A DNA stretch of 64,000 bases, from positions 62,614 through 126,613 of the forward strand of contig NZ_MAQX01000011.1 in the NCBI RefSeq assembly GCF_001682865.1, read 5' to 3'. The notes under the pieces were generated by a model. That model was not told where the DNA came from, did no database searches, and saw only the letters and a program-made list of their open reading frames with translations. How positions within the stretch are numbered: position 1 is the stretch's first letter; each line of letters begins with the position of its first letter. The DNA comes from Bacillus sp. FJAT-26390. GTDB lineage: Bacteria > Bacillota > Bacilli > Paenibacillales > Paenibacillaceae. Shown in pieces: positions 25,014 through 33,022 of this stretch. Position numbers and translations under genes: made by a program.

Positions 25014-25415
25014 TTACTTCTTTTCTTTAAGCACCTCGATTATTTTGCGAAGCTGCTCGGGCAGAGGCAGCCCGATCCGCCCATAATTTTCTGTAATCGA
25101 TATCAATTCGTTGGCAATATAAAAATAAATGGCGCCACCCATCGTCACATTGTTCAGCTCAAGCAATACATCGATTCGGTGCGTTAATAAAATAACGAGC
25201 AGCATCAAACCTTTGCGCGCCAGTCCCCATGAGCCAAAGACGCTGTTTAAGCCCTTCCCTTCTTTAATGGTTGCCGCAATTCCTGTAACATAATCTATGC
25301 CCATTGCAACTACTAATAAGGTAAGAGACTCAGCCCAGCCTCCGAATGCAAACGTAATTGCCGCACCTGCCAAGCCGCTAATCGAACATAACCATATTTG
25401 GGGCACAATCCCCAC
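25014..25415 (-). CDS. phage holin family protein (Holin_4/TcdE type)
   Basis: The 133-residue protein has three to four hydrophobic segments and the family pattern AMGIDYVTGIAA followed by a short charged loop and GSWGLARKG. Holins of this class release endolysins or toxins through the membrane; chromosomal copies are common in Bacillales. No endolysin, tail or other phage gene is near. Start may be GTG at 25415 or, with a better AGGTGG spacing, GTG at 25406. Confidence 0.82.
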   Translation of the reverse strand: MGIVPQIWLCSISGLAGAAITFAFGGWAESLTLLVVAMGIDYVTGIAATIKEGKGLNSVFGSWGLARKGLMLLVILLTHRIDVLLELNNVTMGGAIYFYIANELISITENYGRIGLPLPEQLRKIIEVLKEKK

Positions 25416-25531
25416 CTCGCCTTCATTCTGCTGCTATAACATATGCATGTAGAACAAAGGTTGTCCGTTAACAGCTGGATGGGAAGGCTTCATTCTATGA
25501 AGAAGGCGATCAGCTTAGGCTGTATTCACAT

Positions 25532-25560
25532 TGGAAAATGCTTGAAAAGATAGTATGGTG
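25532..25560 (+). promoter_or_regulatory. candidate promoter before the interrupted ORF
   Basis: TTGGAA (25532-25537) and TATGGT (25555-25560) are 17 bases apart, 34 bases before the ATG at 25594. Confidence 0.4.
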
Positions 25561-25593
25561 GATACAGCCGTATTCGAAGAGAGGGTTACAGGC

Positions 25594-25767
25594 ATGCAGC
25601 CGTTATTGAAACTTACGATAAAGCTTCTTCGTCTAAATCATTACTTTGTTGTTTTGGTTACGCTTGCTCGTACTCGTTAGCTCTACGAGCTTATACCAGC
25701 CGAAGCCCGTCTATTCGTTATTTCAAATGACGAGACCATCACGAAGATTAAATCAGAGAGGCGGTAA
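25594..25767 (+). pseudogene. 57-codon ORF interrupted by an in-frame TAG
   Basis: An ATG behind GAGAGGG opens 28 codons ending in ARTR, then TAG (25678-25680). The same frame continues with a sensible soluble sequence (LYELIPAEARLFVISNDE, then TITKIKSERR) to a TAA at 25765-25767, five bases before the next gene. The second half has no start codon of its own. It is either a small gene broken by a point mutation or a case of stop-codon readthrough. Family not recognised. Confidence 0.5.
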
Positions 25768-25772
25768 TCGAT

Positions 25773-26255
25773 GTGAATTGTTCGCTAGCCTACATGGAAT
25801 GGTCCGAGCCGGATCAGCGTGTAGTACGAACCATTACCGATGAAGTGATAACACGAGACGATATTTTTATGCGCAAGCTCGTAAATGCAACCGTATTCCA
25901 GAGCAGCCTGTTCGAGCATACGGCCAACGAATGCGAGGACGGGACGCGCCATCTAATTTATGCGAAGCCCTTTCATGATTACGACGATCCCGTTTATGGG
26001 CAAGCCATCCGCACCGCGCTTCATGAATACGTTACCGTCTCCCCTAATGTGGAAGTGGAGTATTTGCTGTGGAACGGCCATCGGTTTAATCCTTGCACGC
26101 TGGCTCAGCCATCCCCGGCAAGTCCGCTGGAATTCGCTCAGCTTCTGCTAGACCATTTTATCGTGAGCGAACAGCACGCCTTTGAGACGGTCTATACGAT
26201 TTATGATATGGATCGCAGCAAGATTGTCGTTTTTTTAAAAGCCGGGAGCTTGTAG
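25773..26255 (+). CDS. hypothetical protein, 160 residues
   Basis: I do not recognise this soluble, acidic protein. It contains no clear membrane segment, signal peptide or catalytic motif; a TIYDMDRSKIVVFLK strand ends it. The start is a GTG with AGAGAGGCGG upstream. It follows the TAG-interrupted ORF by five bases, so the two probably formed an operon. A strong two-way terminator lies downstream. Confidence 0.65.
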   Translation: MNCSLAYMEWSEPDQRVVRTITDEVITRDDIFMRKLVNATVFQSSLFEHTANECEDGTRHLIYAKPFHDYDDPVYGQAIRTALHEYVTVSPNVEVEYLLWNGHRFNPCTLAQPSPASPLEFAQLLLDHFIVSEQHAFETVYTIYDMDRSKIVVFLKAGSL

Positions 26256-26284
26256 ATGCCTGGCAGCAAGCGCCAATTGCTAAA

Positions 26285-26337
26285 AAAGAAAAGGTCAGCA
26301 TCGAAGCGATTCCCCTCGCCTCGATACTGACCTTTTT
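26285..26337. terminator. bidirectional terminator
   Basis: AAAGGTCAG-ATCGA-GCGA pairs with TCGC-TCGAT-CTGACCTTT; A-rich left and T-rich right flanks allow action on both strands. Confidence 0.85.
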
Positions 26338-26434
26338 ACTGTGATAGTAACAGCGGTAGCTGACGCGGAACAGAACGCCGATTCGCCGATATCTGTCTAT
26401 AAGCAAGCATACGTGCTTACAGACCACAAATCCA

Positions 26435-28342
26435 TCAAGCTACCGAGCCAGATTCGTCGGAAAACTGACTGTTGTACAAGTCGGCATAGAAGCCGCCTTT
26501 TTCCAGAAGCACCTCGTGGCTGCCCTTCTCGATTACGTCACCGTGGTTCATGACGAGAATCATATCGGCATCTTTGATGGTCGATAAGCGGTGAGCAATG
26601 ACGAAGCTCGTTCTCCCTTCCATCAGCCTGCCCATCGCTTTCTGAATTTGCGCTTCCGTCCGCGTATCAACGCTGCTAGTTGCTTCATCGAGAATGAGGA
26701 TCGCAGGATCGGCAAGAATCGCTCTTGCGATAGTAAGCAGCTGCTTCTGCCCCTGAGAAATGTTCGATGCTTCCTCATTTAGAATCGTGTCATAACCATC
26801 GGGCAGCGTACGGATAAAATGATCGGCATGCGCCGCTTGCGCCGCTTCAATAATTTGCGCTTCCGTCGCTCCCTCGCGTCCGTAAGCGATATTGTCACGA
26901 ATCGTGCCGTTGAACAACCACGTGTCCTGAAGCACCATCCCGAACAGCGTGCGCAAATCGCCCCGTCTAAGCTTCGCAATATTTACACCGTCAATGGTTA
27001 TGCTGCCATCTCTAATTTCGTAAAACCGAAGGAGCAAATTGACTAATGTCGTTTTACCGGCTCCCGTCGGGCCTACGATCGCAACCATTTGTCCCTGCTT
27101 CACATCGATATTCATATCTCCAATGAGGACTGCATCCTCTTTGTAGCCAAACTTCACATGCTCAAACCGAACATTTCCTTTCGGCGAAGCGATAACAGCT
27201 GCCTCTTTGCCAATTGGCTCCACGCTCTCCTCCTGCTCGTCAAGCAGCTCGAACACCCGCTCCGCCGATGCAATCGTCGATTGGATAATGTTTGCGATGT
27301 TCGCTGTCTGCGTCAACGGCTGGGAAAACTGCCTCGCATATTGAATAAAGGCTTGAATGTCTCCGATTTTGATCGCCTGACGGGTTACGAGAATACCGCC
27401 TACGACGCTGATCAGCACGTAACCGATATTGTTGATGAACGACATCAGGGGCATCATAATGCCGGAAATGAATTGCGCTTTGCGGCCGGAATGGTACAGA
27501 CCATCATTAATGTCATCAAAGGTGGCTACCGATTTGCGCTCATGGCCAAACGCCTTAATAATTTTATGGCCGGTATACATTTCCTCTACATGTCCGTTAA
27601 GCTTCCCTAGCTGCGCCTGCTGCGACTTAAAATAACCTTGCGATCTGGAAGCGATCGCCTTGATCACAAAAAAGCTAAGCGGCAGCGTAAGCAGCAAGAT
27701 TACGGTTAATAACGGACTGATCGTCAACATCATAATAATGACGCCGATCAGCGTCACAACCGAGGTAATCAGCTGAGTCAAGCTCTGCTGCAGCGTATTG
27801 CTTATGTTATCGACATCATTGACGGTCCGGCTCAAAATTTCCCCATGCGTCCTTGAATCGAAGAACGCGAGAGGAAGCCTAGCCAGCTTGGCGTTAACGT
27901 CATTGCGAAGTCCGTATACGGTTTTCTGGGCAACGCCAGCCATCACATACTGCTGCACGTATGCAAAAAGCGAGCTTAACACATACAGTCCGAGCAAAAT
28001 AAGAATGATGCGCATGATCGCGTCAAAATCGACGCCGCCGCCCATAATTCCTTCAAAAATTTCAGTCGTAGCATTACCCATAAGCTTAGGGCTGACGATC
28101 GAGAACACTGTGCTCAGCATAGCCATCACGACTACGACAATCAGTTTTTTTCGTTGGGGCCTTAAATAAGCGAGCAGCCTGCGAAGCGTTCCTTTAAAAT
28201 CCTTCGCTTTCTGCACCGGCATCCCCAGCGCGCCCATTGGCCCACCGCCGCCTCCTGGCCCCATCGGGCCTCTGCCGGGAGGACCGAAGCCAGGTCCTCC
28301 GCCCGGCTTGGATGGTGTTTTGTCATGCGGACGCTCACTCAT
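26435..28342 (-). CDS. ABC exporter half-transporter, second subunit (YfiC-like)
   Basis: The 635-residue protein starts with a Gly/Pro-rich cytoplasmic tail (about 1-45). Six membrane helices (about 70-350) and an ATPase domain follow, with Walker A GPTGAGKT, the signature as NISQGQKQ instead of LSGGQ, Walker B ILILDEATS and a His switch IAHRLST. With its overlapping partner it should form a heterodimeric type IV exporter for drugs, lipids or peptides. The ATGA overlap with the upstream gene shows coupling. The LSGGQ variant suggests one altered ATP site, as in such heterodimers. Confidence 0.9.
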   Translation of the reverse strand: MSERPHDKTPSKPGGGPGFGPPGRGPMGPGGGGGPMGALGMPVQKAKDFKGTLRRLLAYLRPQRKKLIVVVVMAMLSTVFSIVSPKLMGNATTEIFEGIMGGGVDFDAIMRIILILLGLYVLSSLFAYVQQYVMAGVAQKTVYGLRNDVNAKLARLPLAFFDSRTHGEILSRTVNDVDNISNTLQQSLTQLITSVVTLIGVIIMMLTISPLLTVILLLTLPLSFFVIKAIASRSQGYFKSQQAQLGKLNGHVEEMYTGHKIIKAFGHERKSVATFDDINDGLYHSGRKAQFISGIMMPLMSFINNIGYVLISVVGGILVTRQAIKIGDIQAFIQYARQFSQPLTQTANIANIIQSTIASAERVFELLDEQEESVEPIGKEAAVIASPKGNVRFEHVKFGYKEDAVLIGDMNIDVKQGQMVAIVGPTGAGKTTLVNLLLRFYEIRDGSITIDGVNIAKLRRGDLRTLFGMVLQDTWLFNGTIRDNIAYGREGATEAQIIEAAQAAHADHFIRTLPDGYDTILNEEASNISQGQKQLLTIARAILADPAILILDEATSSVDTRTEAQIQKAMGRLMEGRTSFVIAHRLSTIKDADMILVMNHGDVIEKGSHEVLLEKGGFYADLYNSQFSDESGSVA

Positions 28343-30072
28343 GCCATTTCCTCCTCTGACAGCTGCGAAGATACGATCTCCCGATAAACGCTGCTTGTTT
28401 GCATCAAATCGTGATGTGTGCCGATGCCGGCAATCTCGCCTTCGTCAAGCACGATAATTTTATCAGCATGAATAACCGTGCTTACCCTCTGCGCCACAAT
28501 AAGAACAGCGGCTTGCTTTGTTTCTTCCTTTAGGGCTGCCCGAAGCAGCGCGTCGGTCTTAAAGTCGAGTGCGGAGAAGCTGTCGTCAAAAATATAAATA
28601 TCAGGTTTCCTCACAAGCGCCCGCGCAATCGAAAGCCGCTGCTTCTGTCCGCCTGATACGTTGGTGCCTCCCTGCGCGATTATGGACTCATACCCCTCCG
28701 GCATTTCAGCGATAAACGATGCGGCCTGCGCAACCTGCGCTGCATGCCTAATTTCTTCATCCGTCGCATCTTCTTTGCCGTACTTAATATTGTCGCTTAT
28801 CGTTCCGGTGAACAGCACCGCCTGCTGCGGCACATATCCGATCCTCGCACGCAGATTATGCTGCGAAAGGCTACGAACATCCAAACCATTTACAAGCACG
28901 CTGCCCGCCTGAATATCATAGAAACGCGGAATCAGATTGACAAGCGTCGATTTCCCCGATCCGGTTCCGCCGATAATAGCAGTCGTCTCGCCCGCTTTCG
29001 CGGTGAACGAAATCGCTGACAATGCAGGCTTCTCCGCGCCTGGGTAGCTGAAGGTTACGTCACGGAATTCCACGCCGTCACTTGAAACTGCGCGTTCGCC
29101 ATCTCCAGCATCATGCTTATCGACAATGTCCGGCTTCATGTCCAGCACCTCGTTAATACGAACGGCAGATACGGAAGCGCGAGGCACCATTATGAACATC
29201 ATCGCAACCATGATCAAAGAGAAAAGAATTTGCATCGCATATTGCAGAAAAGCCATCAAATCCCCTATTTGCATATCGTTATTGCTGATCCTTATGCTTC
29301 CAAACCACAAAATGGCAACGCTCGACAGGTTAAGGATGAGCATCATAACAGGCATCATAAAAGCCATCACTTTGTTTACCTTGATGGCTGTGTCGGTCAA
29401 ATCCTTATTCGCCTTTTCAAAGCGCTGCTGCTCAAAGCCCGTCCGGTTAAACGAGCGGATGACGCGTATGCCGGTCAAGCCCTCGCGCAGCACAAGATTT
29501 AGCTTGTCGATTTTGATTTGCATCGCTTTGAACAAAACAACGCCCTTGGAGCCGATAAAAATAATCGTGCCCGCAAGTATGGGAACGACTACGACAAATA
29601 CAAGCGACAGCGTTGCGTCCTTTGACACAGCCATAATGATGCCGCCAATGCACATCATCGGTGCCATGACCATCATGCGCAGCATCATAATAAGCACCTG
29701 CTGCACCTGAGTCACGTCGTTTGTCGTTCGCGTAATGAGCGAGGCGGTTCCGATTTTATCAAATTCGTGCAAGGAGAAGTTTTCAACAAGGGCAAAAAGC
29801 TTGCTGCGCGTCCGCTTGCCAAAGCCTGCTGCGATGGACGAGGAATAATAGCTGGCCGCGATCGAAAATACGACACCAGCAGCGGTAATCAGGAGCATGA
29901 GACCGCCAAGCTTCATTATGTAACCCGTGTCTCCTTTAATGATGCCGATGTTCACGATATCCGCCATTAGCGTTGGCAAATAAAGCTCTGATAGCGATTG
30001 CAAAAATACGAGCAGAAAAACAAATGCGATCATCAGCCAATACGTTCTCAAATCACGAAATAGTTTTAACAG
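28339..30072 (-). CDS. ABC exporter half-transporter, first subunit (YfiB-like)
   Basis: The half-transporter has six membrane helices and an ATPase domain with Walker A GGTGSGKST, signature NVSGGQKQ and Walker B IYIFDDSFSALD; Asp instead of Glu after Walker B marks it as the degenerate-site subunit of a heterodimer. Only TTG (30049-30051) is a standard start, but it has no ribosome site. The frame stays open upstream, and a CTG at 30070-30072 lies ten bases after GGAG. Starting there gives the family-like beginning LLKLFRDLRTYW and 577 residues. I use the CTG start. Confidence 0.8.
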   Translation of the reverse strand: MLKLFRDLRTYWLMIAFVFLLVFLQSLSELYLPTLMADIVNIGIIKGDTGYIMKLGGLMLLITAAGVVFSIAASYYSSSIAAGFGKRTRSKLFALVENFSLHEFDKIGTASLITRTTNDVTQVQQVLIMMLRMMVMAPMMCIGGIIMAVSKDATLSLVFVVVVPILAGTIIFIGSKGVVLFKAMQIKIDKLNLVLREGLTGIRVIRSFNRTGFEQQRFEKANKDLTDTAIKVNKVMAFMMPVMMLILNLSSVAILWFGSIRISNNDMQIGDLMAFLQYAMQILFSLIMVAMMFIMVPRASVSAVRINEVLDMKPDIVDKHDAGDGERAVSSDGVEFRDVTFSYPGAEKPALSAISFTAKAGETTAIIGGTGSGKSTLVNLIPRFYDIQAGSVLVNGLDVRSLSQHNLRARIGYVPQQAVLFTGTISDNIKYGKEDATDEEIRHAAQVAQAASFIAEMPEGYESIIAQGGTNVSGGQKQRLSIARALVRKPDIYIFDDSFSALDFKTDALLRAALKEETKQAAVLIVAQRVSTVIHADKIIVLDEGEIAGIGTHHDLMQTSSVYREIVSSQLSEEEMA

Positions 30073-30150
30073 TTTGGATCATCTCCGTTCAGTATTTCTA
30101 TATACGCAACTTTCATTTTACCATATCAAAATTGCGAAATTCAAAGGGAG

Positions 30151-30384
30151 CTAACCCGCCGTGACTTGCGCCTTTTGCCTCTTATAAATGCAAAAGGAAC
30201 CATCGCTGTAATTCGCGTGATTCCTTCGGTGTTTCTTATTTAGTTTTGCTTGCTTCTCCTGTAGGGTCGGTGTTCGTTTGATCGTTGGATTGACGCCCTG
30301 CCAGCTGCCTCGCAGCACATCCGGCGTTATTCGCCCTTGCTGTGCCAGCTTCTGCCTTGCTTTTTTCGCCTTGCTAATGGACAT
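30151..30384 (-). CDS. small basic conserved protein, unknown function
   Basis: The 77-residue protein is rich in Lys and Arg and has a central RGSWQGVNPTIKRTPT segment that looks conserved in Bacillales small proteins. No membrane helix or known domain is seen; an RNA- or ribosome-binding role would fit the charge but is a guess. AGGAGG precedes the ATG. Confidence 0.65.
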   Translation of the reverse strand: MSISKAKKARQKLAQQGRITPDVLRGSWQGVNPTIKRTPTLQEKQAKLNKKHRRNHANYSDGSFCIYKRQKAQVTAG

Positions 30385-30480
30385 GATTTTGCCCTCCTAA
30401 AAAGTTTTTGGAAAAAAACTTACTTCGCAACCATTCGCTTCTCTCTATTATACGCGCTACGCTGCCTTTTCGAAAGCCGT

Positions 30481-31056
30481 TTAACCCTTTTCCAGCATAG
30501 AAAATTCCTTCCTCAGCATCGAGAATACAAGCAGCTCCACGAAGGTTCCCTTTTCAATCTCATATTCCCGTACGTCGCCGGCTTGCTTGAACCCAAGCTT
30601 GGACAGCAGCCCGATCGAGGCTTGATTTGCCGGATCTACCTTCGCTTCGATACAGTACAGCTTCATGCTGTTGAAGCCAAAAGCAACAATCGGCGCCGCT
30701 ACCTCGCTCATAACGCCTTGGCGCCAATGGCTTGGTGCCAGATCATAGCCGATTTCAGTACGGGCATACTCCTTCATGTAATGCAAGAAACCGCAGGTAC
30801 CGATCACCTTCCCTGTGCTCTTCTCCTCGATCAGCCATCTGATGCCTATTTGCTGAGCAAAAATCTCCAAATGCCAATTCATTTCCTGCCACGCTTCTTC
30901 CTCAGCCGAGAAAGGGAGCAACGGGGTAAATTTGACGACCTCCTCTTCCGAATAAAGCTCAAACAAATCTTTTGTATCCCGCTCCTGCGTCTTGCGCAAA
31001 ATAAACCGCTCCGTTTCCATCCGAGGAAACACTTGAAATGAGTATGATAACGCCAT
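30481..31056 (-). CDS. GNAT N-acetyltransferase, RimJ/RimL type
   Basis: The 191-residue enzyme shows the RimJ/RimL layout: an early TERFILRKTQERD segment, the GTCGFL strand, the acetyl-CoA loop region (LAPSHWRQGVMSEV) and the SIGLLSKLGFKQAG end motif. Family members acetylate N-termini of ribosomal proteins or small amines; the substrate is unknown. GGGGCTGGGTGG precedes the ATG. Confidence 0.88.
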   Translation of the reverse strand: MALSYSFQVFPRMETERFILRKTQERDTKDLFELYSEEEVVKFTPLLPFSAEEEAWQEMNWHLEIFAQQIGIRWLIEEKSTGKVIGTCGFLHYMKEYARTEIGYDLAPSHWRQGVMSEVAAPIVAFGFNSMKLYCIEAKVDPANQASIGLLSKLGFKQAGDVREYEIEKGTFVELLVFSMLRKEFSMLEKG

Positions 31057-31283
31057 CCACCCAGCCCCTTTTAATCATAAAAACAATAATCCAGCTTGCG
31101 GTTATTCAACCGACTGCCGCTTGCCCCTGCATGATCAGATAACATACCACAATCCTCCAAAAAAGTGAAAGCATTTGTAATGGCTCGCTATACATATTCC
31201 CCCACCTGAATCATAAGCTTGTAAAATGGGCTTCATGTGCAAACCCGGAGAAAATTCGCATTCCGCGGGAGGAGAAATAACCG

Positions 31284-31952
31284 ATGTTAGACCCAAATGT
31301 GAATCGCCTTGAGAAAGCTCGCTTCTTCACAGCAGCCGATGCAAAGACGGATACACTTATCTATCCTTTGCCAGAAACATGGTGGAGTCGTCCATATGAA
31401 TACGAATGGTGCCGGTCGCTCGCAGCTCCTGGCGATATCGCGCTTGATGCGGCATGCGGGATTTCCCACCCGTTAAAGTTTTATTTGGGCGGACTATGCA
31501 AGGAGACTCATGCGTGCGATTTTGATCCCCGGATTGTCTCATGGGAGGCAATCAAACAAGAAATCATCCAGGACGTTGGCCAAGAAGCCCTCTCGTCCAT
31601 TATCGCCCATCAGGGCTATTCGAACGTACGGTACGCGCAAGCGAGCATAACCGATCTCCCTTATGAAAATGGTCAATTTGACATCGTCTTCTGCATTTCC
31701 GTACTGGAGCATCTCAGACACGTGGATCAGGATCTCAGCCTAAAAGAATTCGCCAGAGTGGTTAAGCGGGGAGGCAGAGTCGCGCTCACCTTTGATTACC
31801 CCACTGTCGACTTGCAGCAGCTTTACCGTGCCGTAGAGTCCGCGGGCCTGACGTTTGCGAACGATTTTGAATGGACGCCGCCGCCAGATGCTGTCCATTC
31901 TGATTTATGGGGCCGATTATACTGCTTTCGCGCCTTGTTGAAGAAGCCTTAA
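31284..31952 (+). CDS. class I SAM-dependent methyltransferase
   Basis: The 222-residue protein has a methyltransferase-11 type fold with a modified SAM loop (ALDAACGISHPLKF), the acidic ACDFDPR at the end of strand 2, and FDIVFCISVLEHL in strand 4. The usual third glycine of the loop is missing, but the overall order fits. Substrate unknown. GGAGGAG precedes the ATG. A strong terminator is shared with the decayed gene on the other strand. Confidence 0.82.
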   Translation: MLDPNVNRLEKARFFTAADAKTDTLIYPLPETWWSRPYEYEWCRSLAAPGDIALDAACGISHPLKFYLGGLCKETHACDFDPRIVSWEAIKQEIIQDVGQEALSSIIAHQGYSNVRYAQASITDLPYENGQFDIVFCISVLEHLRHVDQDLSLKEFARVVKRGGRVALTFDYPTVDLQQLYRAVESAGLTFANDFEWTPPPDAVHSDLWGRLYCFRALLKKP

Positions 31953-31954
31953 TG

Positions 31955-32001
31955 AAAAAAGAACAGGATAGCTAGCGAGCTAGCCATCCTGTTCTTTTTT
32001 A
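31955..32001. terminator. bidirectional terminator
   Basis: AAAAAAGAACAGGATGGCTAGC-type arms: GAACAGGAT-GCTAGC pairs with GCTAGC-ATCCTGTTC and is flanked by A6 and T6. It overlaps the last codons of the diguanylate cyclase remnant. Confidence 0.88.
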
Positions 32002-32504
32002 TATACGGTCGTTCGGTTTCTGCCCTTCGTTTTGGACTGATAAAGCGCTTTGTCCGCCATCTCAATGATTTCCTTAACATCCGCACCTCCAGCGATCGAC
32101 ACAGAAATGCCGATAGATACGTAGATCGGACTGCCAGTTGGAATTATAGCAGCATAGATCCTCGCTTCTGGAGAAAGCTAATATCTGCGAAGCCGTATGC
32201 ATCAATACCTCATCGCCAATGAGATGGCCTTGCTCATCATTGATTTTTTTGAAATAGTCGATATCGAGCAAAATTAGCGCGAACGGAATTTTTTCCTCCA
32301 GCCACTCCCGTATGGTCAAATCAAATGTTTTCCTGTTCGCAAGACCTGTTAATCCGTCTAATCGGATTTCCTTTAACCCGATTTTAAAGAAGCCTCATTC
32401 GCCGCCCATGCAAAATAACCGCCTATAACGGCGGTTAAAAGAACGGAGCCTATCACTAATAGTCCTAATACAAATCGAAGCCTCAAGCCTTTGCGCGTAC
32501 TCAC
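31980..32504 (-). pseudogene. diguanylate cyclase (GGDEF) remnant with two internal deletions
   Basis: A GTG at 32502-32504 behind AGAAGGA opens a membrane anchor (GLRLRFVLGLLVIGSVLL) that runs into a stop soon after WAANEASLKSG. In the next frame the linker resumes just before a GGDEF domain (KEIRLDGLTGLANRKTF, then LILLDIDYFKKIND). After SRSEDL the frame changes again and picks up AAIIPTGSPIYVSIGIS and the end motif ADKALYQSKTKGRNR, ending in TAG at 31980. Missing are the sensor domain with TM2, and about 35 residues holding the GGDEF signature itself. It cannot make c-di-GMP. Confidence 0.85.
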
Positions 32505-32585
32505 GGATGTTCCTTCTCTCGTTGCTAAAGTGCAGCTTCTTTTTAGCGTAAAAGGACGAGAAATTAAATACTTTTCCATACGTTT

Positions 32586-32891
32586 TTATACGGAAGCAGT
32601 CTGTAAAATTGCCGTGAGCAGTCCGGGAAAGCGCATATTCAAATCCTCTGAGCGCAGCGTCAAAAAATGCTGGGTGCCCTGCTTGCGAACATTCAGCACA
32701 CCCGCCTCCCGCAGCGTCCGAACATGATGGGTCATCGTAGACTTGACTACTGGAAAGTCGAAATAGCCGCAGGGCTGCTCGCCGCTTTTCACAATTTCGA
32801 TAACGATGCTGAGACGAATGGGATCGCTTAATGCATAGAGCACGGAAGTAAGCTCGATATCCTCGCGATTGGGATGGAATAAAATTTTCAA
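32586..32891 (-). CDS. ArsR/SmtB-type winged-helix repressor
   Basis: The 101-residue protein has the ArsR fold: ALSDPIRLSIV (helix 1-2), a recognition helix in VVKSTMTHHVRTLREAGV and a beta wing (VRKQGTQHFLTL). It has no CxC metal motif, so it responds to something other than a thiol-bound metal. It is divergent from the MFS gene, and a palindrome near the exporter promoter is its likely operator. TTG start with GGAG nine bases upstream. Confidence 0.85.
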   Translation of the reverse strand: MKILFHPNREDIELTSVLYALSDPIRLSIVIEIVKSGEQPCGYFDFPVVKSTMTHHVRTLREAGVLNVRKQGTQHFLTLRSEDLNMRFPGLLTAILQTASV

Positions 32892-32922
32892 TCCGCTTCG
32901 CTCCTCTCCAATTAATTATTCA

Positions 32923-32975
32923 TTGCTTGATATTACGGATCATGCTATATTCTCATAGTACGATAATCGTCGTAC
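32923..32975 (+). promoter_or_regulatory. promoter and operator of the MFS gene
   Basis: TTGCTT (32923-32928) and TATATT (32946-32951) are 17 bases apart. Seven bases downstream lies the inverted repeat GTACGA-N6-TCGTAC (32958-32975), covering the start point, where an ArsR-type repressor would block initiation. Confidence 0.65.
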
Positions 32976-33022
32976 AATGAAAACAATAAATTCAGTGACA
33001 AATATTCCCTTTGGAGGTTTCC

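Noticed and set aside
25646..25843. 65-codon frame overlapping the TAG-interrupted ORF
   Set aside because: It has no ribosome site, and its sequence is less protein-like than the overlapping frame.
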